Shown: positions 10,847-18,825 of the stretch, one piece after another | Layout of the letters: every line of letters starts with the position of its first letter | Numbering within the stretch: position 1 is the first letter of the stretch | NCBI GenBank assembly: GCA_947497315.1 | Contig: CANMFX010000003.1 | Span: 372,001-436,000, forward strand | Direction: 5' to 3' | DNA length: 64,000 nucleotides | From: an uncultured Sphingomonadaceae bacterium | Lineage (GTDB): Bacteria > Pseudomonadota > Alphaproteobacteria > Sphingomonadales > Sphingomonadaceae | Notes under the pieces: generated by a model | Told to the model about the DNA's origin: nothing | The model's database searches: none | Seen by the model: the letters and a program-made list of their open reading frames with translations, nothing else | Translations under genes and position numbers: made by a program

Positions 10847-12493
10847 ATGAAACTTGCGTTAAAATCCGCCATAACGACCTGTTTGGTCACCCTTTCGCTG
10901 GTGCTCAGTGCCTGTTCGACTGACGGCAATGATCCGATGGCAGATGCAGAAGCGGCTTTTGCTGAAAATGACTTTCGCGGCGCTCGCATCTATCTGATGT
11001 CTGCGCTGAAAGGCGATACCGCCAATCCGGCGGCCAACTTGCTCTACGGAAAAACACTGCTGCGCCTTGGCGATGGTGTTGGCGCGCAAGCGGCTTTGGA
11101 AAAACTGACGGAAAATAAGGAATATGAAGCGGAAGTAAAAGGCCTGATGGCCCACGCTTTGTTGCTGCGTAACATGCCGGAACGTGCCCTCGCGCAGACT
11201 GAAAATCCTGATAAGCAGAATGCCAGTCTGGCTTACTGGGTTAAGGCGCAGGCGCTGCTTGCACTGGACCGCGAAGAGGAAGCTGTGGCTGCCCTATCTG
11301 ATGGCCTTGCCGCTACGCCCAATGATCCGGGGCTTTTGGCGCTGCGCGGCAATTATGAAGTGGATCAGCGCAATATTAGCGAAGCCCGCCGTACCGCCGC
11401 ACTCGCGCTGAAATATGGTCCTGACAGTCTTGATGCCTTGCTGTTGTCCGGCCAACTGGCTCTTATGCGTCAGGATTTACCAACTGCGAAAGCCACTTTT
11501 GGCAAGGCGCTTGAACTTTATCCCGACAGCATAACACCGCTTTTCTCGGTCGCTGCCGTCGACGCGGATCTCGGCAATATAAAAGACGCAAAAGCCAATT
11601 TGAAACGGATTCTTGAGCTGGCTCCCGGCCATCCGATGGCGCTATTTTTGATGGCCAAAATCGCGTTTAATGATGGTGATATTGATCGTGCTCATGAACT
11701 GACTCAAGGCGCAGGTGAGGCGTTAGATGATGTGCCCGGTGCTGCTCTGCTTCGAGGAGAAATCGCTTATTTGCAGGGCAATCATGAGCAGGCAATCGAA
11801 CGGCTGCGTAAATTTCTGGTCGATATGCCGGGTCATGTGCAAGGTACGACGGTATTGGGCTCCGCGCTGACGGCGGCGGGAAATGATGCTGAGGCCTATC
11901 AGCTGGTAAAACCGATAGCGCAGCGCGCTAGTGCCACCCCGCAATTATTGGCTTTGGCGGCCAGGCTTGGGAAGTTGCAGAACGACCCGCTGGCGGCTGG
12001 TTTTGAAAGCCGGGCTCAGGTGCCACAGGGCCGCGATGATATTGCGCTGAAAATGACCCAGGCGGGACAGGCGATTGCGAACAAGCAATGGAGCAAGGCG
12101 GACGCTATTTACGCCGATCTGCGGGCTTCTGGCCTGGACGGCAATGCGATCATCATCAACAACAGCGCGCTGGTGCAGCTAGAGTTGGGTAATGAAACAG
12201 AGGCTGTGAGCTTTGCTCGCGCCGCTTTCGCGCTGACCCCCGATGACCCCAATGTACTCGACACTCTGGGTTGGACGCTGTTGCAATCGGGCCAGGACAA
12301 GGCCGAAGCGTTGAAACTGCTGCGGCAGGCTTCTTCCCGTGCGCCGGGCAATCTGGAAATTCGCTGGCATCTCGCCAATGCGTTGGCCGCAAATGGACAA
12401 AAAATTGAGGCAAAACGGATCATTTCGAGTTTGAAAGCTTTTGCGAGCGCCGATCAGCAAGTACAGATCGAAAAGCTACTTGCGCGGCTCTAG
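10847..12493 (+). CDS. TPR-repeat lipoprotein (PrsT-like)
   Basis: A 548-residue envelope protein with a lipoprotein signal (lipobox LSAC near residue 23) followed by TPR repeats through almost the whole length; periodic patterns such as ANLLYGKTLLRLGDG, DALLLSGQLALMRQDL and PNVLDTLGWTLLQSGQ show the W/G/Y/A/F/A/P spacing of TPRs. The N-terminal part (AEAAFAENDFRGARIYLMSALKGD) resembles the start of PrsT, the TPR protein of exosortase/PEP-CTERM loci, but it is much shorter than typical PrsT (about 900 residues). The adjacent PEP-CTERM gene supports a link, although a terminator separates them. It would act as a scaffold for protein contacts in the periplasm. Generic TPR protein is the alternative. 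Confidence 0.8.
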   Translation: MKLALKSAITTCLVTLSLVLSACSTDGNDPMADAEAAFAENDFRGARIYLMSALKGDTANPAANLLYGKTLLRLGDGVGAQAALEKLTENKEYEAEVKGLMAHALLLRNMPERALAQTENPDKQNASLAYWVKAQALLALDREEEAVAALSDGLAATPNDPGLLALRGNYEVDQRNISEARRTAALALKYGPDSLDALLLSGQLALMRQDLPTAKATFGKALELYPDSITPLFSVAAVDADLGNIKDAKANLKRILELAPGHPMALFLMAKIAFNDGDIDRAHELTQGAGEALDDVPGAALLRGEIAYLQGNHEQAIERLRKFLVDMPGHVQGTTVLGSALTAAGNDAEAYQLVKPIAQRASATPQLLALAARLGKLQNDPLAAGFESRAQVPQGRDDIALKMTQAGQAIANKQWSKADAIYADLRASGLDGNAIIINNSALVQLELGNETEAVSFARAAFALTPDDPNVLDTLGWTLLQSGQDKAEALKLLRQASSRAPGNLEIRWHLANALAANGQKIEAKRIISSLKAFASADQQVQIEKLLARL

Positions 12494-12565
12494 ATTCAAG
12501 CACAAACTTCATAATCAGCCTCACAATCTATAGACTCTTTCCGCATGTCAGATTAAGCGCTCTTC

Positions 12566-14125
12566 ATGTCTATAGCTCATGAAGAAACCATCCTGATCGT
12601 CGATTTCGGCTCTCAGGTCACGCAGCTTATCGCCCGCCGGGTCCGCGAGGCGGGGGTCTATTCAGAAATTGCTCCGTTTAACAATGCCGAAGAGGCATTT
12701 ACGCGGATGAAACCGAAAGGGATCATCCTCTCTGGCGGCCCGGCCAGCGTCACCGAAGATGGTAGCCCGCGTATTCCGCAGGCGTTCCTTGATGCCGACA
12801 TCCCGGTACTGGGGATTTGCTATGGCCAGCAGGTGATGACCACGCAATTGGGCGGTCAGGTCGAGGGCGGGGAAAGCGGCGAATTCGGCCGAGCCTTTAT
12901 CGAGATTTCGGAAAGCTGCGTTCTGTTTGACGGTCTTTGGAAAGTCGGCGAAAAACACCAAGTATGGATGAGCCATGGTGACAAAGTCACCGAATTTGCA
13001 CCCGGCTTCCGGATCGTTGCTACCACGGAAGGCGCGCCCTTCGCGATTATCGCGGATGATGAAAAGCGCTTTTACGGCATGCAATTTCATCCAGAAGTCG
13101 TCCACACACCAGATGGCGGCAAGCTGATCGCCAACTTCGTCCGCCATGTCTGCGGCTGTGCCGGCGACTGGTCGATGGCGGAATTCAAGGCGGCCAAGAT
13201 CAAGGAAATTCGCGAGCAAGTCGGTGACGGAAAGGTAATCTGCGGCCTCTCCGGCGGCGTTGATAGTGCGGTGGCTGCTGTTCTGATTCACGAAGCTATT
13301 GGCGAGCAACTAACCTGCGTCTTTGTCGATCACGGGTTGATGCGTCAGGGCGAGGCGGATCAGGTGGTGAGCCTGTTCAAGGGTCATTATAATATTCCGC
13401 TGGTGCATCTCGACGTTGAGACATTGTTCCTGAATGGCTTGAAGGGTGAGACGGATCCCGAAAAGAAGCGCAAGTTTATTGGCAAGACCTTTATCGATGT
13501 GTTTGAGATTGAGGCGAAAAAGGTCGGCGGTGCTGATTTCCTCGCGCAAGGGACGCTCTATCCCGATGTGATCGAGAGTGTGAGCTTTACCGGCGGGCCA
13601 AGCGTAACGATCAAGTCGCACCATAATGTTGGCGGGCTTCCCGAGCGTATGAATATGCAGCTCGTCGAGCCTCTTCGCGAACTGTTCAAGGACGAAGTCC
13701 GTGCACTCGGCCGCGAACTGGGCCTGCCCGAAATTTTCGTCGGCCGCCATCCGTTCCCGGGTCCGGGCCTTGCCATCCGCATCCCCGGTGAAGTGACCAA
13801 GGAACGTTGTGATATTTTGCGCAAAGCCGACGCTATCTATCTGGAAGAGATACGAAACGCCGGACTATATGATGCAATCTGGCAGGCCTTTGCAGTGCTG
13901 CTGCCCGTCAAGACCGTCGGCGTGATGGGCGACCACCGCACCTATGACAGTGTCTGCGGACTACGCGCGGTGACCAGCACCGACGGCATGACCGCCGATG
14001 TCTATCCCTTTGACGCAAGCTTCCTGACGCGCGTGGCGACGCGGATTGTCAATGAAGTGAAGGGGATTAATCGGGTGGTTTATGATTATACATCAAAACC
14101 ACCGGGGACGATTGAGTGGGAGTGA
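12566..14125 (+). CDS. guaA: GMP synthase (glutamine-hydrolysing)
   Basis: Converts XMP to GMP using glutamine and ATP, the last step of de novo guanine nucleotide synthesis, in the cytoplasm. The 519-residue protein has the class I glutamine amidotransferase domain first ([13 protein letters not shown]; nucleophile Cys85 in GICYGQQ; His175 and Glu177 in FHPEVVH), then the ATP pyrophosphatase P-loop SGGVDS at 229-234, and the dimerisation domain ending in [11 protein letters not shown], the invariant C-terminus. Length and motifs are complete. It stands between the TPR gene and an oxidoreductase and seems independently expressed; the ribosome-binding site is weak. Confidence 0.97.
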   Translation: MSIAHEETILIVDFGSQVTQLIARRVREAGVYSEIAPFNNAEEAFTRMKPKGIILSGGPASVTEDGSPRIPQAFLDADIPVLGICYGQQVMTTQLGGQVEGGESGEFGRAFIEISESCVLFDGLWKVGEKHQVWMSHGDKVTEFAPGFRIVATTEGAPFAIIADDEKRFYGMQFHPEVVHTPDGGKLIANFVRHVCGCAGDWSMAEFKAAKIKEIREQVGDGKVICGLSGGVDSAVAAVLIHEAIGEQLTCVFVDHGLMRQGEADQVVSLFKGHYNIPLVHLDVETLFLNGLKGETDPEKKRKFIGKTFIDVFEIEAKKVGGADFLAQGTLYPDVIESVSFTGGPSVTIKSHHNVGGLPERMNMQLVEPLRELFKDEVRALGRELGLPEIFVGRHPFPGPGLAIRIPGEVTKERCDILRKADAIYLEEIRNAGLYDAIWQAFAVLLPVKTVGVMGDHRTYDSVCGLRAVTSTDGMTADVYPFDASFLTRVATRIVNEVKGINRVVYDYTSKPPGTIEWE

Positions 14126-14209
14126 TTGGGTGACTTAGCGAGCCGTTGTTCTGGAGACCAAAAAGTTCAGACTAACGAAGAAGTAGACCAAAATCAGGAG
14201 AGAAACATC

Positions 14210-15217
14210 ATGAAAGCCATCCAACTCCAATCCCCCGCTTCGCTCGATAATCTCCAACTGGTCGATCTCCCCGACCCCGCCACTCCCGGTCCGGGTGAAA
14301 TTGCCGTTCGGCTGTGCGCCTCATCGCTCAACTATCATGATTATGCAGTGGTCAAGGGCATGCTGCCGACCGCGGACAAGCGCATCCCCATGTCGGACGG
14401 TGCGGGCGAAGTGACGGCAGTGGGTGAGGGCGTTACCGAGTTTAAGGTCGGCGATGCCGTGGTTTCCACCTTCTTCCCCGACTGGATTGATGGCCCGCCA
14501 CCGGAAGGCGGGTTTCAGCGTGTGCCCGGCGACGGGATTGACGGCTATGCAGTGGAACAGGCGGTCGGCCCGACGACATCTTGGACCCACGCGCCCAAGG
14601 GCTATAGCGCAGCCGAAGCGGCAACGCTGACCTGTGCGGGGCTCACTGCTTGGCGCGCCTTGTTTGTCGATGGCTGTGTGAAGCCCGGCGATACGGTGCT
14701 GGTGCAGGGCACGGGCGGCGTCTCGATCTTTGCTCTGCAATTTGCCAAGGCGGCGGGCGCGACGGTGATCGCGACTTCTTCGTCGGATGAAAAACTTGGG
14801 CGGCTGAAAGACTTGGGCGCAGATCATCTGATCAATTACAAGGAAATCGAGGCCTGGGGGCCAAAGGTGCTGGAGCTTACCGGCGGCAAGGGTGTGGATT
14901 GCGTGGTCGAAATTGGCGGACCCGGGACGCTCGACCAGTCGATGATGGCGACCCGCATTGGCGGCCATATCGTGTTGATCGGTGTGCTGACCGGATTTGC
15001 GGGACCGGTTCAAACCGGCTTGTTGATGGCCAAAAACCTGCGCGTGCAGGGCCTGACGGTCGGCAGCCGTGCGCAGCAGATCGATATGATTGCCGCGATT
15101 GAAGCCAATGGAATCAAGCCAGTGCTCGACAAGCATTTTTCGCTGGCGGACCTGGCCGATGCGTTCCGCCATCAGGAATCGGGCGCACATTTCGGCAAGA
15201 TCATCGTCGATATTTGA
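14210..15217 (+). CDS. MDR-family NAD(P)H-dependent oxidoreductase (alcohol dehydrogenase/quinone reductase-like)
   Basis: A 335-residue medium-chain dehydrogenase/reductase. The ATG at 14210 follows CAGGAGAG, so the frame open from 14126 is not used in full. The N-terminal GroES-like domain shows NYHDYAVVKGMLP and PMSDGAGEVTAVGEGVTEFKVGD; the nucleotide-binding domain has VLVQGTGGVSIFALQFAKAAG, a Rossmann glycine motif, then IATSSSDEKL, a pattern fitting NADPH. The cysteine ligands of the catalytic zinc of classical alcohol dehydrogenases are not evident, so it is more likely a zinc-independent member similar to quinone oxidoreductases. Substrate unknown. It follows guaA by 84 bases. Confidence 0.85.
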   Translation: MKAIQLQSPASLDNLQLVDLPDPATPGPGEIAVRLCASSLNYHDYAVVKGMLPTADKRIPMSDGAGEVTAVGEGVTEFKVGDAVVSTFFPDWIDGPPPEGGFQRVPGDGIDGYAVEQAVGPTTSWTHAPKGYSAAEAATLTCAGLTAWRALFVDGCVKPGDTVLVQGTGGVSIFALQFAKAAGATVIATSSSDEKLGRLKDLGADHLINYKEIEAWGPKVLELTGGKGVDCVVEIGGPGTLDQSMMATRIGGHIVLIGVLTGFAGPVQTGLLMAKNLRVQGLTVGSRAQQIDMIAAIEANGIKPVLDKHFSLADLADAFRHQESGAHFGKIIVDI

Positions 15218-15296
15218 TCTGGGAAAGCACTGGACCGGCGTGATATAGAATGTAGGTACAAAGAACATATTTTTCGTGGCGGAGGAGGACGATCTG

Positions 15297-15692
15297 ATGA
15301 CCAATGAATATATAACGCTGGGCAGCAGCGATCTTGAACGATCGCATATATATTATGACGCCGTGATGCCGATTCTTGGTGCAACACTGGAAGCGGATTA
15401 TCCTAGTATGACATTTTGTTATAAAATGCCCAGCGGTTTCCGAATCTGGGTTTCGAAACCCCAAAATGGGGAGCCACCCGCTTGCGGCAATGGTCATACG
15501 GCGGGTCTCTACGCTGATAGCGCTGATACAGTGGACAGGGCGCATAGGGCGGCGCTCGCACATGGCGGCAGTGATGAAGGTGCGCCGGGCCCGCGTCCCA
15601 TCTATGGTCCGGAATTTTACGGGGGTTATGCGCGTGATCCTGATGGCAATAAAATGAGTTTTGTAACCTATGTGGACACAGCCTCAGCTTAG
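15297..15692 (+). CDS. VOC family (glyoxalase/bleomycin-resistance fold) protein
   Basis: A 131-residue vicinal-oxygen-chelate fold protein. The ATG at 15297 sits eight bases after GGAGGAGG, one of the best ribosome-binding sites here, so the GTG at 15276 is rejected. The two beta-alpha-beta-beta-beta modules are visible: YITLGSSDLERSHIYYDAV in the first half and the closing YARDPDGNKMSFV, the classic VOC end. VOC proteins bind a metal and act as lyases, isomerases, dioxygenases or drug-sequestering proteins; this one cannot be placed more finely. It is followed after 12 bases by the glycosylase gene. Confidence 0.82.
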   Translation: MTNEYITLGSSDLERSHIYYDAVMPILGATLEADYPSMTFCYKMPSGFRIWVSKPQNGEPPACGNGHTAGLYADSADTVDRAHRAALAHGGSDEGAPGPRPIYGPEFYGGYARDPDGNKMSFVTYVDTASA

Positions 15693-15704
15693 ACGGCCAG
15701 GAAA

Positions 15705-16463
15705 ATGAGCCTTGCCTCTCACAAACTGGCAACGCATGTTCCGGTAATGCAACTGTCTCTTGGAACCGACCCCCGAACCTACAAGTTACGCGGTGTTCAG
15801 GGGCAACTCATTGTCCGGTTCGGACGAATTGTGCGCCCGGCGGACAAGCGCCGCGATCCGGTCTGGACGCTGGTGCAGGGCGTGATCGGCGCGCGATCGA
15901 AAACCGCAATATCCAACGCCTCGACCGACCACTTATTGGCTGATTTCGGTAGTTGGGAAGCGGTTGCAGGGCTGCCGCTGGAAGCGCTGACGGACTATCT
16001 CGCAAATCAGACTTTTCCTGACCTTTCGGCAAGTCGCTTAAAGGATTGTCTGTCGGAAATCATAAATCGCTGCGGGGCTGTCGATCTGTCCCAGCTGACG
16101 GATATGACAACCGCAGAAGCAATGATATGGCTGGAATCCTTACCCGGTGTTGCACGCAAGATCAGTGCAGGTGTGATGAGCAACAGCACGCTGAAGCGCA
16201 AAGCGCTGGTCATCGACACGCACCACCGCCGAGTGGTCCAGCGCATCGGGCTGGTACCGCCCAAAGCCGATACGACGCGGGCCTATGATATCCTGATGCC
16301 GGTTCTGCCGCCTGACTGGTCGGCGGCGGATATTGACGAGCATCATCTGTTGGTCAAAAAACTGGGCCAGACGCATTGTCGGCCTTCTCGTCCCGATTGC
16401 GCGAGCTGTCCGGTGCGCGGCGAATGTGAGACGGGACAGGCTTCCGGAAAGCAGGTATCTTGA
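15705..16463 (+). CDS. HhH-GPD DNA glycosylase/AP lyase, endonuclease III type
   Basis: A 252-residue base-excision repair enzyme of the endonuclease III superfamily. The helix-hairpin-helix LPGVARK (146-152) includes the Lys152 that forms the Schiff base in bifunctional members, Asp171 follows in VIDTHHRRVV, and a [4Fe-4S] loop closes the protein with cysteines at 225, 232, 235 and 241 (spacing C-x6-C-x2-C-x5-C). It is divergent from standard Nth in having about 40 extra N-terminal residues and in its internal sequence, so it should be called an endonuclease III domain protein rather than Nth. It overlaps the next gene by four bases. A decayed nth remnant lies 1 kb downstream. Confidence 0.85.
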   Translation: MSLASHKLATHVPVMQLSLGTDPRTYKLRGVQGQLIVRFGRIVRPADKRRDPVWTLVQGVIGARSKTAISNASTDHLLADFGSWEAVAGLPLEALTDYLANQTFPDLSASRLKDCLSEIINRCGAVDLSQLTDMTTAEAMIWLESLPGVARKISAGVMSNSTLKRKALVIDTHHRRVVQRIGLVPPKADTTRAYDILMPVLPPDWSAADIDEHHLLVKKLGQTHCRPSRPDCASCPVRGECETGQASGKQVS

Positions 16464-16882
16464 ATACTTATCCTCCAACACGCCGGGCCGGGGCGGATGA
16501 TCGTGACGCGGTGCTATCGCTTTGGGAGGCCTGCGGTCTGACTCGCCCATGGAATGATGCTGATGCCGACTTCAAACGCGCTATTGATGGTGCAACATCT
16601 GAGATTCTGTGTCTCGAAGAGGACGGAAAACTGTTGGCGACAGTTATGGTTGGTGACGATGGCCATCGCGGCTGGGTCTATTATCTCGGTGTTTTGCCGG
16701 ATGGCAGGCGGAAGGGATTTGGACGAATGATTATGGCGGCCGCCGAGCAGTGGTTACACGAACGCGATGCACCAAAAATCCAGTTGATGGTGCGGGATGA
16801 CAATGAACAGGCTATCGGGTTTTACAAAGCGCTGGGATATGAGGTGCAGCCGGTTGTCACGATCGGACGGAGACTTGATTGA
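16460..16882 (+). CDS. GNAT acetyltransferase, YpeA-like
   Basis: A 140-residue N-acetyltransferase close in sequence to E. coli YpeA: shared stretches are the LWEACGLTRPWND segment, GHRGWVYYLGVLPDGRRKGFGR (acetyl-CoA binding motif A, R-x-x-G-x-G form) and the final MVRDDNEQAIGFYKALGYE. The TTG start overlaps the stop of the glycosylase gene, and its own stop overlaps the next start (TGATG), so three genes are translationally coupled. Acceptor substrate is unknown even for YpeA. Confidence 0.85.
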   Translation: MNTYPPTRRAGADDRDAVLSLWEACGLTRPWNDADADFKRAIDGATSEILCLEEDGKLLATVMVGDDGHRGWVYYLGVLPDGRRKGFGRMIMAAAEQWLHERDAPKIQLMVRDDNEQAIGFYKALGYEVQPVVTIGRRLD

Positions 16883-17349
16883 TGGATAACCCGTCCCCCG
16901 CCATCATCCAGCAATTGTCTCCCGCAGACACAGAGCTTGCGCGTGAACTACTTTACGTTTTTGGTCAGGCGTTCGAAGATGAAGCAACATATGATTCCAA
17001 GGCTTCCAGCAAGGATTATCTGGAAAAGCTGCTGGCCCGTGATCATTTTATGGCCTTGGTCGCGCTGGTTGACGGTAAGGTGGTGGGCGGAATCGCCGCC
17101 TATGAAATGGAAAAGCTAGAGCTGGAACGGTCCGAAATCTATCTCTATGATCTGGCAGTGCTGGAAAGTCATCGCCGGCGCCATATCGCAACACATTTGA
17201 TCGATGCATTGCGTGAAATTGCGGTCGAACGCGGGGCATGGGTTGTGTTTGTCCAGGCAGATCACGGCGATGATCCCGCCATTACCCTTTACACCGGTCT
17301 TGGAACCCGGGAAGACGTGCTGCATTTCGATATAAAGCCGGAGAAATAG
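16882..17349 (+). CDS. AAC(3)-I-like aminoglycoside N-acetyltransferase homologue
   Basis: A 155-residue GNAT protein strongly resembling AAC(3)-I enzymes, which acetylate the 3-amino group of gentamicin-class aminoglycosides. The match is clear through FGQAFEDEATY, DHFMALVALVDGKVVGGIAAYEMEKLE, SEIYLYDLAVLESHRRRHIATHLI (motif A with RRxxIA), and WVVFVQADHGDDPAITLYTGLGTREDVLHF, the diagnostic AAC(3)-I C-terminal region. The ATG at 16882 overlaps the previous stop as TGATG. No integron, insertion sequence or attC site is nearby, so this is a chromosomal, probably ancestral gene; whether it confers resistance cannot be read from sequence. Confidence 0.82.
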   Translation: MDNPSPAIIQQLSPADTELARELLYVFGQAFEDEATYDSKASSKDYLEKLLARDHFMALVALVDGKVVGGIAAYEMEKLELERSEIYLYDLAVLESHRRRHIATHLIDALREIAVERGAWVVFVQADHGDDPAITLYTGLGTREDVLHFDIKPEK

Positions 17350-17402
17350 TCTCGCAGAACGTGGTTCTGAACCTCTAGGAAGCATCAGGTGCCCAGTCTG
17401 GT

Positions 17403-17630
17403 CTTTTTTTACTTTCCAACCACGTTCGCAATCGCATCGGATTGACCGACGCAAAGGTCGCGGACAAGACGGCGCAACAATTAGAAGAGCGCACGCCCGA
17501 TTGGGCTTTGCAAGACGGACATTTCTGGCTTATTCAGTTTGGCAAGAAAATCTGCACATCCCGGAGTCCGAAATGCGACCGGTGTCCCGTGAGCGACATT
17601 TGTCTCTGGTTTGCTGCGCAGACAAAATAG
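17403..17630 (+). pseudogene. C-terminal remnant of an endonuclease III (nth-like) gene
   Basis: An open stretch of about 75 codons encodes only the last third of an endonuclease III protein. It reads NHVRNRIGLTDAKVADKT, then DGHFWLIQFGKKIC, then an iron-sulfur loop C-TSRSPK-C-DR-C-PVSDI-C with exact Nth spacing. Upstream of NHVRNRIGL (compare THVxRVxNRxGL in intact proteins, suggesting a three-codon deletion) there is no homology: the helix-hairpin-helix, catalytic Lys and Asp are absent, replaced by the 3' end of the acetyltransferase gene and non-coding DNA. It has a possible TTG at 17442 but no ribosome-binding site. It is a decaying fragment, possibly left when the neighbouring acetyltransferases were acquired. 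Confidence 0.7.
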
Positions 17631-17640
17631 GGTGATGACT

Positions 17641-18009
17641 ATGAGTAACGAGACAAAAATGTACGGGATTTCCAATTGCGACACGATCAAAAAAGCACGC
17701 AACTGGATGGAGAAAAACGGGATCAATTACGTTTTTCATGATTATAAAAAATCCGGTATTACCAAGGATATGCTGGAACTATGGGTGATGCAGGTGGGAT
17801 GGGAACCGCTGCTCAACAAGCGTGGTACAACCTTCAAGAAGCTCCCCGACATGATGAAGGAAAATATCGACGAAAATAGCGCGATAATGTTGATGGCGGA
17901 AAATCCCAGCATGATTAAGCGTCCGGTTCTGGAGCATGGCGATGAGCTGGTTGTCGGTTTTAAAGCCGCAGATTATGAGGCAGCAGGGCTGACAGCGCGT
18001 AACAGCTAG
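17641..18009 (+). CDS. ArsC/Spx/YffB family thioredoxin-fold protein
   Basis: A 122-residue thioredoxin-fold protein of the arsenate reductase-like family, closest in form to YffB: MYGISNCDTIKKARNWMEKNGINYVFHDYKK, then WEPLLNKRGTTFKKL and the MIKRPVLEHG segment where ArsC proteins place their arginine. A single N-terminal cysteine (NCDTIKKA) is present, as in YffB; it lacks the second Cys of Spx. YffB was described as glutathione-dependent but without clear arsenate reductase activity, so function is open. Start at the ATG after AGGGTG; in-frame earlier codons are not preceded by a site. Confidence 0.85.
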   Translation: MSNETKMYGISNCDTIKKARNWMEKNGINYVFHDYKKSGITKDMLELWVMQVGWEPLLNKRGTTFKKLPDMMKENIDENSAIMLMAENPSMIKRPVLEHGDELVVGFKAADYEAAGLTARNS

Positions 18010-18019
18010 AACATATTCG

Positions 18020-18568
18020 ATGCCAACGATCATGACCCATGCGGCCGTTCCGATTGCCGGGGCGTTGTTGCTGGGTCGCAGTTGCCTGTCAGTTCCGGTT
18101 ATCGTGACGGGTATCGTTTTCGCGATGCTGCCCGATGCGGATGTCATAGGCTTTGGTTTCGGGATCGATTATGCCGATAATTGGGGACATCGGGGAGCAA
18201 CGCATTCGTTGGCTTTCGCCGCCGCTGCAGCCCTATTGGCGGTCGCGCTAATCCGGCCAAGGCGTTTTTTTCTGGCGGGTTTTTTCCTGTTTATCGCGAT
18301 GGCGTCACACGGGTTGTTAGATACCCTGACAAATGGCGGATTGGGTGTGGCTTTGTTCTGGCCGTGGGATGAAACCCGTCATTTCGCATCTATAACGCCT
18401 ATCGCAGTGTCACCCATTGGCATATCGGATTTTATCTCCACACGCGGTATGAAAGTGTTACAATCGGAAGCTATATGGATATGGATGCCGCTGGTTTTTC
18501 TGGTGACTATGGTCCTGGGTTTGAAGCAATGGAGAGCAAGATGGTTACGGCAAAATGGAACGGAGTAA
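18020..18568 (+). CDS. YdjM-type membrane-bound metal-dependent hydrolase (DUF457)
   Basis: A 182-residue inner-membrane protein of the YdjM/YbcI (DUF457) group. Its four to five hydrophobic helices carry the family's conserved polar residues: THAAVPIAGA at the start, LPDADVIGF, NWGHRGATHSLAF (His-x-x-x-x-x-His) and ASHGLLDTLTNGG. These His and Asp residues are taken to bind a metal at the membrane face; the family is induced by DNA damage in E. coli but has no established substrate. It overlaps the DUF427 gene by 28 bases and belongs to a five-gene run from the YffB-like gene to glpQ. Confidence 0.82.
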   Translation: MPTIMTHAAVPIAGALLLGRSCLSVPVIVTGIVFAMLPDADVIGFGFGIDYADNWGHRGATHSLAFAAAAALLAVALIRPRRFFLAGFFLFIAMASHGLLDTLTNGGLGVALFWPWDETRHFASITPIAVSPIGISDFISTRGMKVLQSEAIWIWMPLVFLVTMVLGLKQWRARWLRQNGTE

Positions 18569-18825
18569 TAATCGCGGAAAGCGATGATACCGTGGTGGTT
18601 GAAGGTAACCATTATTTTCCGCGGAATGCCGTAAAGGCGGATATGCTGACAGACAGCGACACGACCAGTTTTTGTCCTTGGAAAGGCACAGCTTCTTATC
18701 ATTCTTTGGTGGTTGATGCTGAAACAAATACCGATGCTGCCTGGTATTATCCGGAACCAAAAGAGGCCGCGAGCGAGATCAGGGATCGAATTGCTTTCTG
18801 GAAGGGCGTGGAAGTATCCCTTTGA
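18541..18825 (+). CDS. DUF427 domain protein
   Basis: A 94-residue cytoplasmic protein of the DUF427 family: AKWNGVIIAESDDTVVVEGNHYFPRNAVK, then TTSFCPWKGTASYHSLVV and AAWYYPEPKEAASEIRDRIAFWKGVEV, matching the family's CPWKGxAxYxxV and AWxYPxP signatures end to end. The ATG is inside the preceding gene, after GGAGAG, and its stop overlaps the next start (TGATG). Biochemical function of DUF427 is unknown; structures show a compact beta fold. Confidence 0.88.
   Translation: MVTAKWNGVIIAESDDTVVVEGNHYFPRNAVKADMLTDSDTTSFCPWKGTASYHSLVVDAETNTDAAWYYPEPKEAASEIRDRIAFWKGVEVSL

Noticed and set aside
14321-15304. Open frame of 327 codons on the minus strand
   Set aside because: Antisense to the MDR oxidoreductase; composition (His/Arg/Ala-rich) is that of a shadow frame and there is no ribosome-binding site.
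17351-17366. Small CAGAAC/GTTCTG hairpin after the acetyltransferase gene
   Set aside because: Loop of three bases and no following T-run; the later T-run at 17403 is too far away to form a terminator with it.
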